From Syntrophaceae bacterium (GTDB taxonomy: Bacteria; Desulfobacterota; DTXE01), in assembly GCA_012962595.1 (NCBI GenBank), contig DTXE01000125.1, positions 1 through 11,622 of the forward strand: a stretch of 11,622 nt of DNA, read 5' to 3'. The notes under the pieces are model-generated. The model worked only from the letters and a program-made list of their open reading frames with translations, did not search any database and had not been told where the DNA came from. Shown one piece after another: positions 1 through 6,256 of this stretch (position 1 is its first letter; each line of letters begins with the position of its first letter). Position numbers and translations under genes: made by a program.

Positions 1-176
1 CTTTTAAGAAGAGAATTCCTTTGAGGAATGGAAACGTATCTTCAGCTTTCATTATTCTCACAATATTGGGGTAAGCTTTTAAGAAGAGAATTCCTTTGAG
101 GAATGGAAACCTAAATCCTATCCCAGCCGAGGCGGAAGGATTGACCGCTTTTAAGAAGAGAATTCCTTTGAGGGAT
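1..176 (+). CRISPR. Leader-distal end of a CRISPR array (2 full repeats, 2 spacers, 1 degenerate repeat)
   Basis: Repeats lie at 1-35, 75-110 and 147-176. The unit is probably 36 nt, because both internal copies are preceded by G and the first is cut by the window edge. The repeat starts CTTTTAAGAAGAG and ends GAATGGAAAC. It contains a hairpin, ATTCCT / AGGAAT with loop TTG, followed by a GGAAAC tail; this resembles Cas6-processed repeats of type I or III systems with an 8-nt 3' handle. Spacers are 36-74 (39 nt) and 111-146 (36 nt) and share no visible similarity. The last copy matches through position 173 and then diverges, losing the handle. Terminal-repeat decay of this kind marks the leader-distal end, so the array should be read left to right with leader and cas genes off the left edge. 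No cas gene is in the window, so the subtype is unknown. Confidence 0.93.
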
Positions 177-186
177 CACTTAATTG

Positions 187-212
187 ACCTCTGCAGTTAA
201 TGGACTGCAGGT
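187..212. repeat. Small inverted repeat between CRISPR array and terminator
   Basis: Two copies of the palindrome CTGCAG lie at 191-196 and 205-210, separated by 8 nt. With flanking ACC (187-189) and GGT (210-212) they can form a short bulged hairpin. No T-tract follows, so it is not a terminator by itself. Function unknown; it could be chance. Confidence 0.3.
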
Positions 213-221
213 TTGGGTACC

Positions 222-262
222 AAAAGCCATCTCTTGTTGAAAGGGATGGCTTTTTTATTTTT
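222..262 (+). terminator. Rho-independent terminator
   Basis: A 13-bp stem pairs 222-234 (AAAAGCCATCTCT) with 242-254 (AGGGATGGCTTTT) through one G-U wobble. The loop is 7 nt, and a T-rich run (six T, A, five T) overlaps and follows the 3' arm. It sits about 45 nt past the last CRISPR repeat, in the direction the array should be transcribed. It most likely ends the pre-crRNA transcript and insulates the downstream operon. Confidence 0.88.
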
Positions 263-303
263 GGGTGAAAGAATTTTCCTGTAGTGGCTGTTACTTATAT
301 AGT
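251..303 (+). repeat. Imperfect direct repeat, copy A
   Basis: This ~50-bp segment recurs at 488-537. The core 266-293 matches 502-529 at 25 of 28 positions by hand alignment. Similarity extends left through a T-rich tract (1-nt indel) and right to a shared TATAGT (2-nt indel). Copy A overlaps the terminator T-tract and lies just before the 72-codon ORF. In the frame of copy B it reads VKEFSCSGCYL, against LKEFSCGRCYL in copy B. See the promoter entries for an alternative, non-coding explanation. Confidence 0.8.
274..303 (+). promoter_or_regulatory. Possible promoter in repeat copy A
   Basis: TTTTCC (274-279) and TATAGT (298-303) are separated by 18 nt. The -10 matches the consensus at 5 of 6 positions but the -35 is poor. 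Transcription would start near 310, after the GAGGTG that could serve as ribosome binding site for the ATG at 318, so it would not suit that ORF well. It could still add transcription into the 566-6420 operon. Confidence 0.3.
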
Positions 304-317
304 GAGGTGAAAATAAA

Positions 318-536
318 ATGATATCGGCAAGAGTAAAGATATGTGGAATCAACTCGGAAGAAAATGCCAACTATCTCCTAAGGCTACTACAGGAGGCCTG
401 GGAGCTTGAGGTTCAATACCTCCTCCGAATACCTCACGATGACCCAAAGGACGGACACAGAAAGTGGAAGGTGCAGGGAGAGAAACATTTTTTGTTTTCA
501 CTGAAAGAGTTTTCCTGTGGTCGCTGTTATCTATAG
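318..536 (+). CDS. Doubtful hypothetical protein, 72 aa
   Basis: I do not recognise this protein. A reasonable ribosome binding site, GAGGTG, lies 8 nt before the ATG. The N-terminus (MISARVKICGI) resembles the start of phosphoribosylanthranilate isomerase TrpF, but the next residues do not continue that fold and the length is a third of TrpF. The last eleven codons (LKEFSCGRCYL) lie inside repeat copy B and contain a CxxC pair. It has no signal peptide or membrane segment, unlike all eleven genes after it, so it may not belong to the operon. It could be a real small gene, a remnant, or a chance ORF in a leader region. Confidence 0.35.
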   Translation: MISARVKICGINSEENANYLLRLLQEAWELEVQYLLRIPHDDPKDGHRKWKVQGEKHFLFSLKEFSCGRCYL

Positions 537-537
537 T
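488..537 (+). repeat. Imperfect direct repeat, copy B
   Basis: Second copy of the segment at 251-303. It overlaps the last codons and stop of the 72-codon ORF and ends 28 nt before the lipoprotein ATG at 566. Confidence 0.8.
510..537 (+). promoter_or_regulatory. Possible promoter of the envelope operon, in repeat copy B
   Basis: TTTTCC (510-515) and TATAGT (532-537) are 16 nt apart. A start near 544 would leave a ~20-nt leader that includes the GAGGGGG ribosome binding site at 551-557 before the ATG at 566. The -10 is good and the -35 weak. Its placement right before the first operon gene, and its duplication as copy A, are the main support. Confidence 0.4.
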
Positions 538-565
538 AAAAGAAACTCAAGAGGGGGTAGAATAA

Positions 566-1099
566 ATGAGAAACATTAATGTTATTTGGACAGTCCTTAT
601 CGGAGCATCATTGGCCCTTGCAGGGTGTGCCTCAACCGGTAAATTCCCTGAGCCAACGAAGAGGCCGGTAGAGATAGAATCTGTGGCTTATCGCATCGAA
701 TTCCCAAGGCCCTTAGTGGTCCTCCCTCACATACAAGTAGATGACCAAAATGATCCTAAGGAGATCGTGGAATTCGCTCTTATGCTCTACGAAAAGGGAA
801 GGTTTAGGAACGCTGGAAAATTCTTTCTGGATGCTGTAGCACTTGATGAATCAAATTCCAAAGACAATCGCTTCAGGCTTGCCTGCTTATCCGCTGCGGC
901 CACGTGCTTTTTAGAGGATAGTGATTTAGAAAATTTTCATCAGGTAATAGAAAGATTGAAAGGAGAGATGGATAGATTCCAGGCAGCCCGCATGGAAAAT
1001 AAGGTAAACATACTGATCGCCATATCTGACAAGCTTAAGGGCGAGAGGGTGGATTTAAATCCAGATATACCCATCAATGTGAGGGATCTGTTTAGATAG
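566..1099 (+). CDS. Outer-membrane lipoprotein with TPR-like helical domain
   Basis: 177 aa. A lipoprotein signal peptide (residues 1-20) ends in the lipobox LAGC, with acylated Cys21. The +2 residue is Ala, not Asp, which by the E. coli rule favours outer-membrane sorting. A proline-rich linker (about 22-60) leads to a helical region, about 65-158, whose first helix pair (ALMLYEKGRFRNAGKFF...) has TPR-like spacing of small and aromatic residues. The start is supported by GAGGGGG upstream. It is the first of eleven tightly spaced genes. By position and type it could be the outer-membrane foot of an ExbB/ExbD-driven complex, as TPR lipoproteins are in some pilus and gliding systems; that role is inference. 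Confidence 0.85.
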   Translation: MRNINVIWTVLIGASLALAGCASTGKFPEPTKRPVEIESVAYRIEFPRPLVVLPHIQVDDQNDPKEIVEFALMLYEKGRFRNAGKFFLDAVALDESNSKDNRFRLACLSAAATCFLEDSDLENFHQVIERLKGEMDRFQAARMENKVNILIAISDKLKGERVDLNPDIPINVRDLFR

Positions 1100-1125
1100 T
1101 TCAAAAATAAAGGGAGATAGACATC

Positions 1126-2076
1126 ATGAAAAGGATACTAACATTTTCAGTCATTTTGCTCCTGGCCATTCCAGTGGTTCAGTCGGATATAAGAGGCATC
1201 TGCGGAGGTACTGTCAAGGCAGAAGAACGTTCTGGCGAGATAATCAGGGAAATCATGAATAGAATAGACCATAGGATGGAGGATCTTGAGAAGAGGACTA
1301 CATGGCTGGAGCAGGAAAAGGAAGACCTCATGAAGGATTTGAAGGAAAAGTATAATGCCTTCCAAAAGGAAAAGGATGAGGGCAAGAAGGAAAGTCTCAA
1401 AGTGGATATGTTGATTATTAACGCCAAGCTGAATAAGCAGGATATTCAGGAAGTAGAGGCATACCTTGAGACTATATCTGATCTGGTCCCTGACCTAAAA
1501 CGGTTAAAGCAGGAGTTAAAGAGTGGTAGCAGTTTTTACGGCCTTGAGGAAGATTTTAACCTCTATCGAAGAAAGGTTGGAGGATTCATGACCAGGGCAG
1601 CGGGCATCCTGGCCAGGCTCAAGGATACCGCTCCACAAGAGGCCAGACGGGATATTGAAACCCTGGAAAATAACCTTATAGGCATTTTCAGGTGTTGGGA
1701 CTCTTCCATCAATGACCCGTGGGTATCACTGGATCATATCGATAAGACCACCAAGGAACTGGAAGAGGCCTTTGCCCAATTGGTAGTGGTAAGGAGGCTC
1801 TTAGAGCAAGAAAACATTAACCTTAAGATAGAGAATTTTTGCGCCATAGCGAATCTTACCCTTATCAGGCTGGGGAAAGGGAAATTGGGTAGCGGTTCCT
1901 TTCTGGAAAGGCCAGTAAAGATGCGTGAGGGAATTGCAGAGAGGGCGGAGATCATGCGAAAGGTGAGGAGAGAACCTACTGCCTTCTCTGTGGGAGGAAG
2001 CAATCCTAAACGGCTTAGATCTGGTGGAGATGAGGATATCTTAAGGCGGATTCGAACCGGAAACTATGGGTGGTAG
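1126..2076 (+). CDS. Secreted coiled-coil protein of unknown function
   Basis: 316 aa, no family recognised. The hydrophobic N-terminus (residues 4-19) looks like a signal peptide, with cleavage likely between residues 20 and 32. Residues about 36-135 are rich in Glu/Lys with heptad-like leucines (RIDHRMEDLEKRTTWLEQEK) and should form a long coiled coil. A second helical block follows at about 140-235. The C-terminal ~55 residues are basic and low in hydrophobics. Ribosome binding site AAGGGAG precedes the ATG, and the gene follows the lipoprotein by 26 nt. Most likely periplasmic and structural; it may be a spacer or scaffold, as the coiled coil of CpoB is in the Tol system, but there is no homology evidence here. 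Confidence 0.8.
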   Translation: MKRILTFSVILLLAIPVVQSDIRGICGGTVKAEERSGEIIREIMNRIDHRMEDLEKRTTWLEQEKEDLMKDLKEKYNAFQKEKDEGKKESLKVDMLIINAKLNKQDIQEVEAYLETISDLVPDLKRLKQELKSGSSFYGLEEDFNLYRRKVGGFMTRAAGILARLKDTAPQEARRDIETLENNLIGIFRCWDSSINDPWVSLDHIDKTTKELEEAFAQLVVVRRLLEQENINLKIENFCAIANLTLIRLGKGKLGSGSFLERPVKMREGIAERAEIMRKVRREPTAFSVGGSNPKRLRSGGDEDILRRIRTGNYGW

Positions 2077-2102
2077 GCTAAAAACTACGGGAGGTAGATA
2101 AG

Positions 2103-2498
2103 ATGAGGAAGGCAAAAACTATAATCATGCTATGGGCCTTATTAGCTATATGCCAAATGGCCTATGCAGACGATTTCTGTAAATCAGAATTTGTGAGGTC
2201 ATGGGAACTGGATCGAGATGCAGCAGTGGTCAGATTGATAAAGCTCTGGCTGAGCAAGGCTCCGGAGGAGAGACTGAATCAGGAAATATTCACTATCACT
2301 CAGAAGGAGATACATATGGCCACCTGCTGTCCACCATTTGATATCGATGACTTCTATATCACCTATCTTAAAAACCCACAATCTGAAGACATTCCTCTTG
2401 TAGTGCTTAAAACCTATCTCATGAGAAATGGCATTGACCTTGATACCAAGGGATACTTTGCCGGGAAGACATTCTATGTGATCAGAAGGGGAGATTAG
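2103..2498 (+). CDS. Small secreted protein with cysteines, unknown function
   Basis: 131 aa, family not recognised. The signal peptide is residues 1-22 with a probable cleavage after YA-D. The mature ~109-residue protein has Cys26 and an unusual vicinal pair Cys75-Cys76 followed by two prolines (ATCCPPF). A disulfide, or less likely a metal site, is possible. A strong GGGAGGT ribosome binding site precedes the ATG. The stop is one nucleotide from the next start, whose ribosome binding site lies inside this gene, so the two are probably translationally coupled. Likely periplasmic. Confidence 0.8.
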   Translation: MRKAKTIIMLWALLAICQMAYADDFCKSEFVRSWELDRDAAVVRLIKLWLSKAPEERLNQEIFTITQKEIHMATCCPPFDIDDFYITYLKNPQSEDIPLVVLKTYLMRNGIDLDTKGYFAGKTFYVIRRGD

Positions 2499-2499
2499 C

Positions 2500-3027
2500 A
2501 TGAAACGAAAGACTGAGATGAGGAATGAAGGAGGCCACATATACCTAAGCCTAATAGTTAATACCCTGTCCTTTGTGGTGGTCTTTCTCCTGGGATTTGT
2601 GGGATATTACTGCCTTGAATATAAATGGGGATTGGTTCATCTGGCCATAGGACTGATATGGAGGCTTTCTCTGGCCCTTTATCATAAAATCGGGGCTGTG
2701 GTGGTAGGGCTTATACCTCTATCCATTTACCTGGCGGTGATGTCTATTTTGGTGGCTCTAGAACACTTAAGATTATTCAGTTTTAGAAAATCTCCCATTA
2801 AGAAGATGGACTTTGTTATAGAGATGGGCCCCATGCTGGGTGTCACTGGTACTATGATTTCCCTTTCTCGATCCATGTCTCATATTGACATGTCGCACGG
2901 GGTACAGGCCGCTATCCATGAGATGAGTGCACTGGTAGGTCAGGCCCTCAATTCATCGGTCTTAGGGGTATCGCTGGCCATTGCTGCCTATTTAATGAAA
3001 TTCTTTATAAAAGAAAGGAGAGAGTGA
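2500..3027 (+). CDS. Short MotA/TolQ/ExbB-like proton channel subunit
   Basis: 175 aa inner-membrane protein. Hydrophobic segments lie at about 14-38 and 66-90 (a further one near 44-60 is possible), then at 108-125 and 144-170. The C-terminal part matches the MotA/TolQ/ExbB pattern: PMLGVTGTMISL (111-122), then QALNSSVLGVSLAIAAYLMKF (148-168), corresponding to the family's LGLLGTV and AL.TT.GL.vAI segments. Ser-Ser replaces the usual threonines. It is shorter than typical ExbB (~240 aa) and nearly lacks the cytoplasmic loop. It should form, with the next gene's product, a pentamer-dimer that turns the proton gradient into motion. Ribosome binding site AAGGGGAG lies 6 nt upstream. Assignment to this superfamily is fairly secure; the exact subfamily is not. 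Confidence 0.8.
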   Translation: MKRKTEMRNEGGHIYLSLIVNTLSFVVVFLLGFVGYYCLEYKWGLVHLAIGLIWRLSLALYHKIGAVVVGLIPLSIYLAVMSILVALEHLRLFSFRKSPIKKMDFVIEMGPMLGVTGTMISLSRSMSHIDMSHGVQAAIHEMSALVGQALNSSVLGVSLAIAAYLMKFFIKERRE

Positions 3028-3030
3028 GAG

Positions 3031-3435
3031 ATGAGGCTCCCTACACCTTTTTTCGATGTATTTGCCTGCCTTATGGGGATATTCATGCTTTTTAATGTAA
3101 TGACCGCTGCCTATTTTAATGAATCTCCAGAGAAGACACTGCCTCCTATGGATCTGGCTAGTGCTAAGGGTGGCAGCACCCCTGGACTGACCTGGGTAGA
3201 ATCCTTGAACATCAGCATAAGGCCAGGGGAAGATGGCCATACATTACATTATTTTCTGGATAATAGGGAGACCACTCTTGAAGGGCTTCCAGAAAGATTG
3301 GCTGAACTCTCTCCAAAGGAGGTAGTCCTAAGGGTGGATAAAGGCATACCGCATGGAGAGGTCATCAAACTAATGGTAATCTGTGAGAGGCAAGGTGTGG
3401 GCAATATTTCATTTGCATATAAAGACTTAAAGTAA
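3031..3435 (+). CDS. ExbD/TolR-like protein
   Basis: 134 aa. The N-terminus, TPFFDVFACLMGIFML (residues 5-20), reproduces the ExbD/TolR membrane helix, including the essential aspartate (Asp9, equivalent to Asp25 of E. coli ExbD). Only eight residues precede it, so the cytoplasmic tail is very short. The periplasmic domain ends with VVLRVDKGIPHGEVIKLM (98-115) and a GVGNISFA strand, the characteristic C-terminal half of ExbD/TolR. It starts 3 nt after the channel gene, as is usual for exbB-exbD and tolQ-tolR pairs. It should form the rotating or reciprocating core inside the channel and bind peptidoglycan or a stalk protein. Confidence 0.87.
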   Translation: MRLPTPFFDVFACLMGIFMLFNVMTAAYFNESPEKTLPPMDLASAKGGSTPGLTWVESLNISIRPGEDGHTLHYFLDNRETTLEGLPERLAELSPKEVVLRVDKGIPHGEVIKLMVICERQGVGNISFAYKDLK

Positions 3436-3445
3436 GGAGGATGGC

Positions 3446-3856
3446 ATGCCTATATTTAAATCAAGGCTTACCATTGCCGGGGTGATGCTATTTTTAATCT
3501 TGGGGGCAATATCTATGATGTCCCTTTTGAATGACAAGAAAAAGGATCTCGGCACCCCAAAAACTTCTCAGGTAGCTAAAGCTGAAGATGGGCCGCAGAC
3601 TAAACAAACCCATGGTCAAGAAGCCCGCCATGAGGCCCCTAAGACTCCGGAAGTGAAGGCCCAAAGTGAGCAACAAGTAGAGACTGAAAAGGTAACAGTT
3701 AAGGAAAATCAAGTGGTAAAGGAAGTAGTAAAACCCATTCTTAACCCACAGCCTCCAAAGGATGAGAAAAAATCGCAAACCATAAGGGTCATTACCCAAG
3801 AAGACATCAGGGAGATATATAAAAAGAGAATGGAGGCATTAAGATATTTGGAATAG
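3446..3856 (+). CDS. Single-pass stalk protein, TonB/TolA-like architecture
   Basis: 136 aa. A basic start (MPIFKSR) is followed by a membrane helix at about 9-28. The periplasmic region, 30-118, is dominated by Lys, Glu, Gln and Pro with repeats such as EAPKTPEVKA and VVKEVVK, an extended low-complexity stalk. A short helical end (119-136, EDIREIYKKRMEALRYLE) follows. There is no TonB C-terminal domain. Ribosome binding site AAGGAGG is 4 nt upstream of the ATG. Position directly after the ExbD-like gene suggests it couples the motor to the periplasm. It is not a broken half of the next gene, since both have their own start, ribosome binding site and membrane helix. Confidence 0.75.
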   Translation: MPIFKSRLTIAGVMLFLILGAISMMSLLNDKKKDLGTPKTSQVAKAEDGPQTKQTHGQEARHEAPKTPEVKAQSEQQVETEKVTVKENQVVKEVVKPILNPQPPKDEKKSQTIRVITQEDIREIYKKRMEALRYLE

Positions 3857-3867
3857 GGGTATGGACT

Positions 3868-4677
3868 ATGAAAAAAGGCAGGCTATCCCTGATGGCCCTG
3901 GGTTTGGGCTTTTTGGTCTCTTTCCTGGTCCATCAAGGCTTATGGGAAGAAGTAAGGCCGGTTCACTCTCCTTTAGAACCAAAAGAGACAGAGCAACCGG
4001 TGGTAGATGAGAAGAAAACCAGGGTGGCCCTGAAGATGATCCAGGATATCCCTATGATCAGGAAAGACAATACTCCACCAAAGAGCAGAAGGAGCAGAAA
4101 GGCTATAGCTAAGAAGGTGAAGGTCTCTCAAGGTCTAATAAGTCAGGGAAGACAGATGATTGGGAATCAGGGGGAGATGATAGGAGGGTTTCCGGAGGTT
4201 ATAGCAAGATATCGGAAGACACTGGGTTTTTCCCAGTACTTTCGCTCCATCAATCAGATTGGAGGCAGATTTTTCATTATGGATAAATGCCATAAAAGGT
4301 TAGTGGCTGAGATCAATTTCCACTCTGGACATTTAGAGCAAATCGGAAACCTAACCAATTTAAGCCCCAGATCCAGGGAGATCACGGGAGAATCAGGAGT
4401 ATCCAAATATATAGAGCTGGCTGAGTGCTATTATGGACCTTCTACATATTCTATGGTGCTTTTGCTACCCTTAAACGTGGATTACTTTTTGGTTGCAGGG
4501 CTGGAGGACTCTTTAAAAGAGGAGGGGTTATCCAACAGAGATTTTGTGTGCTTTAACGGCATATATAAAAAGCAGGGAGAGGACCTTATCCTGGAAATTA
4601 TTTCAGGGAAACTGAAAAACGGTCAAACCAGAAGGATGAAGGTCAGCTTCAATTTGAGTGAGCTCTCAAAGATATAG
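3868..4677 (+). CDS. Second single-pass stalk protein with globular periplasmic domain
   Basis: 269 aa. Membrane helix at about 6-23, then a charged, proline-containing linker (30-75), a very basic patch (SRRSRKAIAKKVKV, 73-86), and a presumed globular domain (about 105-269) with aromatic and beta-prone stretches and Cys141, Cys187 and Cys228. The overall plan is that of TonB or TolA, but the C-terminal domain lacks recognisable TonB motifs and I cannot place it. It follows the first stalk gene by 11 nt with a weak GGGG-type ribosome binding site. It may be the effector arm of the motor that touches the lipoprotein or another outer-membrane partner; this is inference. Confidence 0.75.
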   Translation: MKKGRLSLMALGLGFLVSFLVHQGLWEEVRPVHSPLEPKETEQPVVDEKKTRVALKMIQDIPMIRKDNTPPKSRRSRKAIAKKVKVSQGLISQGRQMIGNQGEMIGGFPEVIARYRKTLGFSQYFRSINQIGGRFFIMDKCHKRLVAEINFHSGHLEQIGNLTNLSPRSREITGESGVSKYIELAECYYGPSTYSMVLLLPLNVDYFLVAGLEDSLKEEGLSNRDFVCFNGIYKKQGEDLILEIISGKLKNGQTRRMKVSFNLSELSKI

Positions 4678-4692
4678 TTACGGAGGTAAAAC

Positions 4693-5043
4693 ATGATTAG
4701 GGCAATATTGATGTTAATTCTGATTGTTTTGGGCATTCTCTATATTCCTGAAGGTATTAAGAGGGACCTTAGGGAGACTATCTACCAGAGTTACCTGGTG
4801 GTTAAAGACCTTATGGCCACTGATCCGCAAGAGAGAAAAGGCACCTCTAATACCGATAGCTTAGAGAACAGTCCTTTTAAGAAACTGGTGGAGAGAGATT
4901 TTTTTGAGGATGGAGCCCATTTTCAAACACAGGAAGCAAGGCAAAAGGATGATTATCAAGACTTCATGAAGTTCTATAAAGAAATGAGCCATAAGCTGTC
5001 CTATGTAACGGAGATTCTGGAAGGTACCCATGATAAGGAGTAA
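4693..5043 (+). CDS. Small single-pass membrane protein, unknown function
   Basis: 116 aa. A hydrophobic segment (residues 4-18) follows Arg3, so the N-terminus should be inside and the remaining ~95 charged, helical residues in the periplasm. No family recognised. A near-perfect GGAGGT ribosome binding site lies upstream. Its last 14 nt overlap the start of the lytic transglycosylase gene, which suggests translational coupling and a fixed ratio of the two proteins. Confidence 0.75.
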   Translation: MIRAILMLILIVLGILYIPEGIKRDLRETIYQSYLVVKDLMATDPQERKGTSNTDSLENSPFKKLVERDFFEDGAHFQTQEARQKDDYQDFMKFYKEMSHKLSYVTEILEGTHDKE

Positions 5044-5701
5044 TGTATTTATAGTTGTAACTATAGCCGTTATTGCCATTAATTCCTCGGTACATGCTGA
5101 TTACTATGGTGACCTGCGGCAATTTTACATCACCAAGTTATTTGCTATTGAGACCAGGATAAGTATCCTGAAGAACCACAATAATAGGAATAAGAGACAG
5201 GATCAGGAACTGATTAATCTAAGAGAGGATAAATCCATTATTGAAAGGAGATTAGATGCCTGTTCATATTATTATGAAAGGTCTGGTTCTTGGGGTGTGG
5301 AGCGATCCCATACAGCGAAGGAAGAAATTGATAGGATTATCCAGAAAAAAGCCAGAAAATACGGTATCAACCCCAATTTCATCAAGGCCTTGGTTAAATG
5401 TGAGTCTGACTATAATACCTATGCCCGGTCAAGGAAAGGTGCCATGGGTTTGACCCAGTTGATGCCTAAAACCTGCAAGGACATGGGGGTTAAAAATCCA
5501 TGGTCTCCTGCAGAAAACATAGAAGGTGGGATCAGGTATATAACCCTGCTTTTAAAAGAATTTAAGGATGCCAGAAAGGCCCTTCAGGCCTATAATTGTG
5601 GCCCTGAAGTCTTGCGGCGGGGAAAGACAATCCCTTTAGAAAGTGAGAGATTTGCAAATGCCGTCTTAGCACATTTTAAGAGGCTTAACTCTGAGAGGTA
5701 A
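5030..5701 (+). CDS. Periplasmic lytic transglycosylase (SLT domain)
   Basis: 223 aa. Signal peptide 1-23 with probable cleavage at VHA-D. A helical, charged region (25-92) precedes a C-terminal SLT domain (about 95-215). The domain shows the catalytic glutamate Glu125 (KCESDYN), the GAMGLTQLMP motif (137-146), the NIEGGIRY motif (163-170) and AYNCGP (187-192). These are the conserved elements of Slt70-type goose-lysozyme-like enzymes, which cleave the MurNAc-GlcNAc bond to leave 1,6-anhydroMurNAc. A small SLT enzyme inside an envelope-machine operon usually opens the wall for assembly, as in secretion, pilus and flagellar loci. Ribosome binding site GGAAGG lies in the preceding gene, 5 nt before this ATG. 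Cys78, Cys124, Cys149 and Cys189 are more cysteines than usual for a periplasmic enzyme. Confidence 0.9.
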   Translation: MIRSNVFIVVTIAVIAINSSVHADYYGDLRQFYITKLFAIETRISILKNHNNRNKRQDQELINLREDKSIIERRLDACSYYYERSGSWGVERSHTAKEEIDRIIQKKARKYGINPNFIKALVKCESDYNTYARSRKGAMGLTQLMPKTCKDMGVKNPWSPAENIEGGIRYITLLLKEFKDARKALQAYNCGPEVLRRGKTIPLESERFANAVLAHFKRLNSER

Positions 5702-5704
5702 AAA

Positions 5705-6256
5705 ATGGGTACAGTTAAAAAAATATTCATAATGGTAGGGATAGTCTGTCTTGCCCTGGTTGTAGCAAGGTACAGGGAAGAAGGCAAAGAGCTGCGCAAA
5801 AGTGAGAAACTCATCCTTCAAACACAAAGGTACCTACAAGAACTTAATGTCTTTCTCCAAAAAATAGCTGAAATGAATAAGGACCTCAGTGCTATATTTT
5901 ACAGAAGCCTTAAAGAAAAAGAACCTGATTCAAAACAATTTAATACCCAATTGAATGATATCTATCTGGAGCTAAAAACACAGAAGATCAAGCTGGAAAA
6001 GGTTCTGATAGGCTTGGAGAAATCTGGTAGGCATAGCAACTGGTGGTTGGTCAAATCCCATAAAGATAGATGCCCCCTAAATCAGTTATCAATTGACTTC
6101 TATAAACAGGGCCTGGAAACCCTTAACCATCAATTGGCAGATGCGGTTAAAGCGATTAAAGAATATCTGGCATTCTGGCCTAATTTTGGGGTGGGAATGA
6201 ATAAGTCTGCTGTTCAATTACCAAACAAAAGGACTCATAAGCCAAGAGCATCATGA
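5705..6256 (+). CDS. Single-pass membrane protein with periplasmic helical domain
   Basis: 183 aa. KK at residues 5-6 followed by a hydrophobic stretch (7-20) predicts an N-in anchor. Residues about 25-105 look like two long helices (coiled coil). A segment with Trp113-Trp114 and Cys123 follows, then a helix (128-155) and a basic tail. No family recognised. The ribosome binding site GAGAGG overlaps the stop of the transglycosylase gene. The stop overlaps the start of the 55-codon gene that follows (ATGA). Confidence 0.75.
   Translation: MGTVKKIFIMVGIVCLALVVARYREEGKELRKSEKLILQTQRYLQELNVFLQKIAEMNKDLSAIFYRSLKEKEPDSKQFNTQLNDIYLELKTQKIKLEKVLIGLEKSGRHSNWWLVKSHKDRCPLNQLSIDFYKQGLETLNHQLADAVKAIKEYLAFWPNFGVGMNKSAVQLPNKRTHKPRAS

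Noticed and set aside
318..370. N-terminus of the 72-codon ORF (RVKICGI) looks like TrpF
   Set aside because: Only a handful of residues match; the following sequence and total length do not fit phosphoribosylanthranilate isomerase. A trpF fragment is possible but not supportable.
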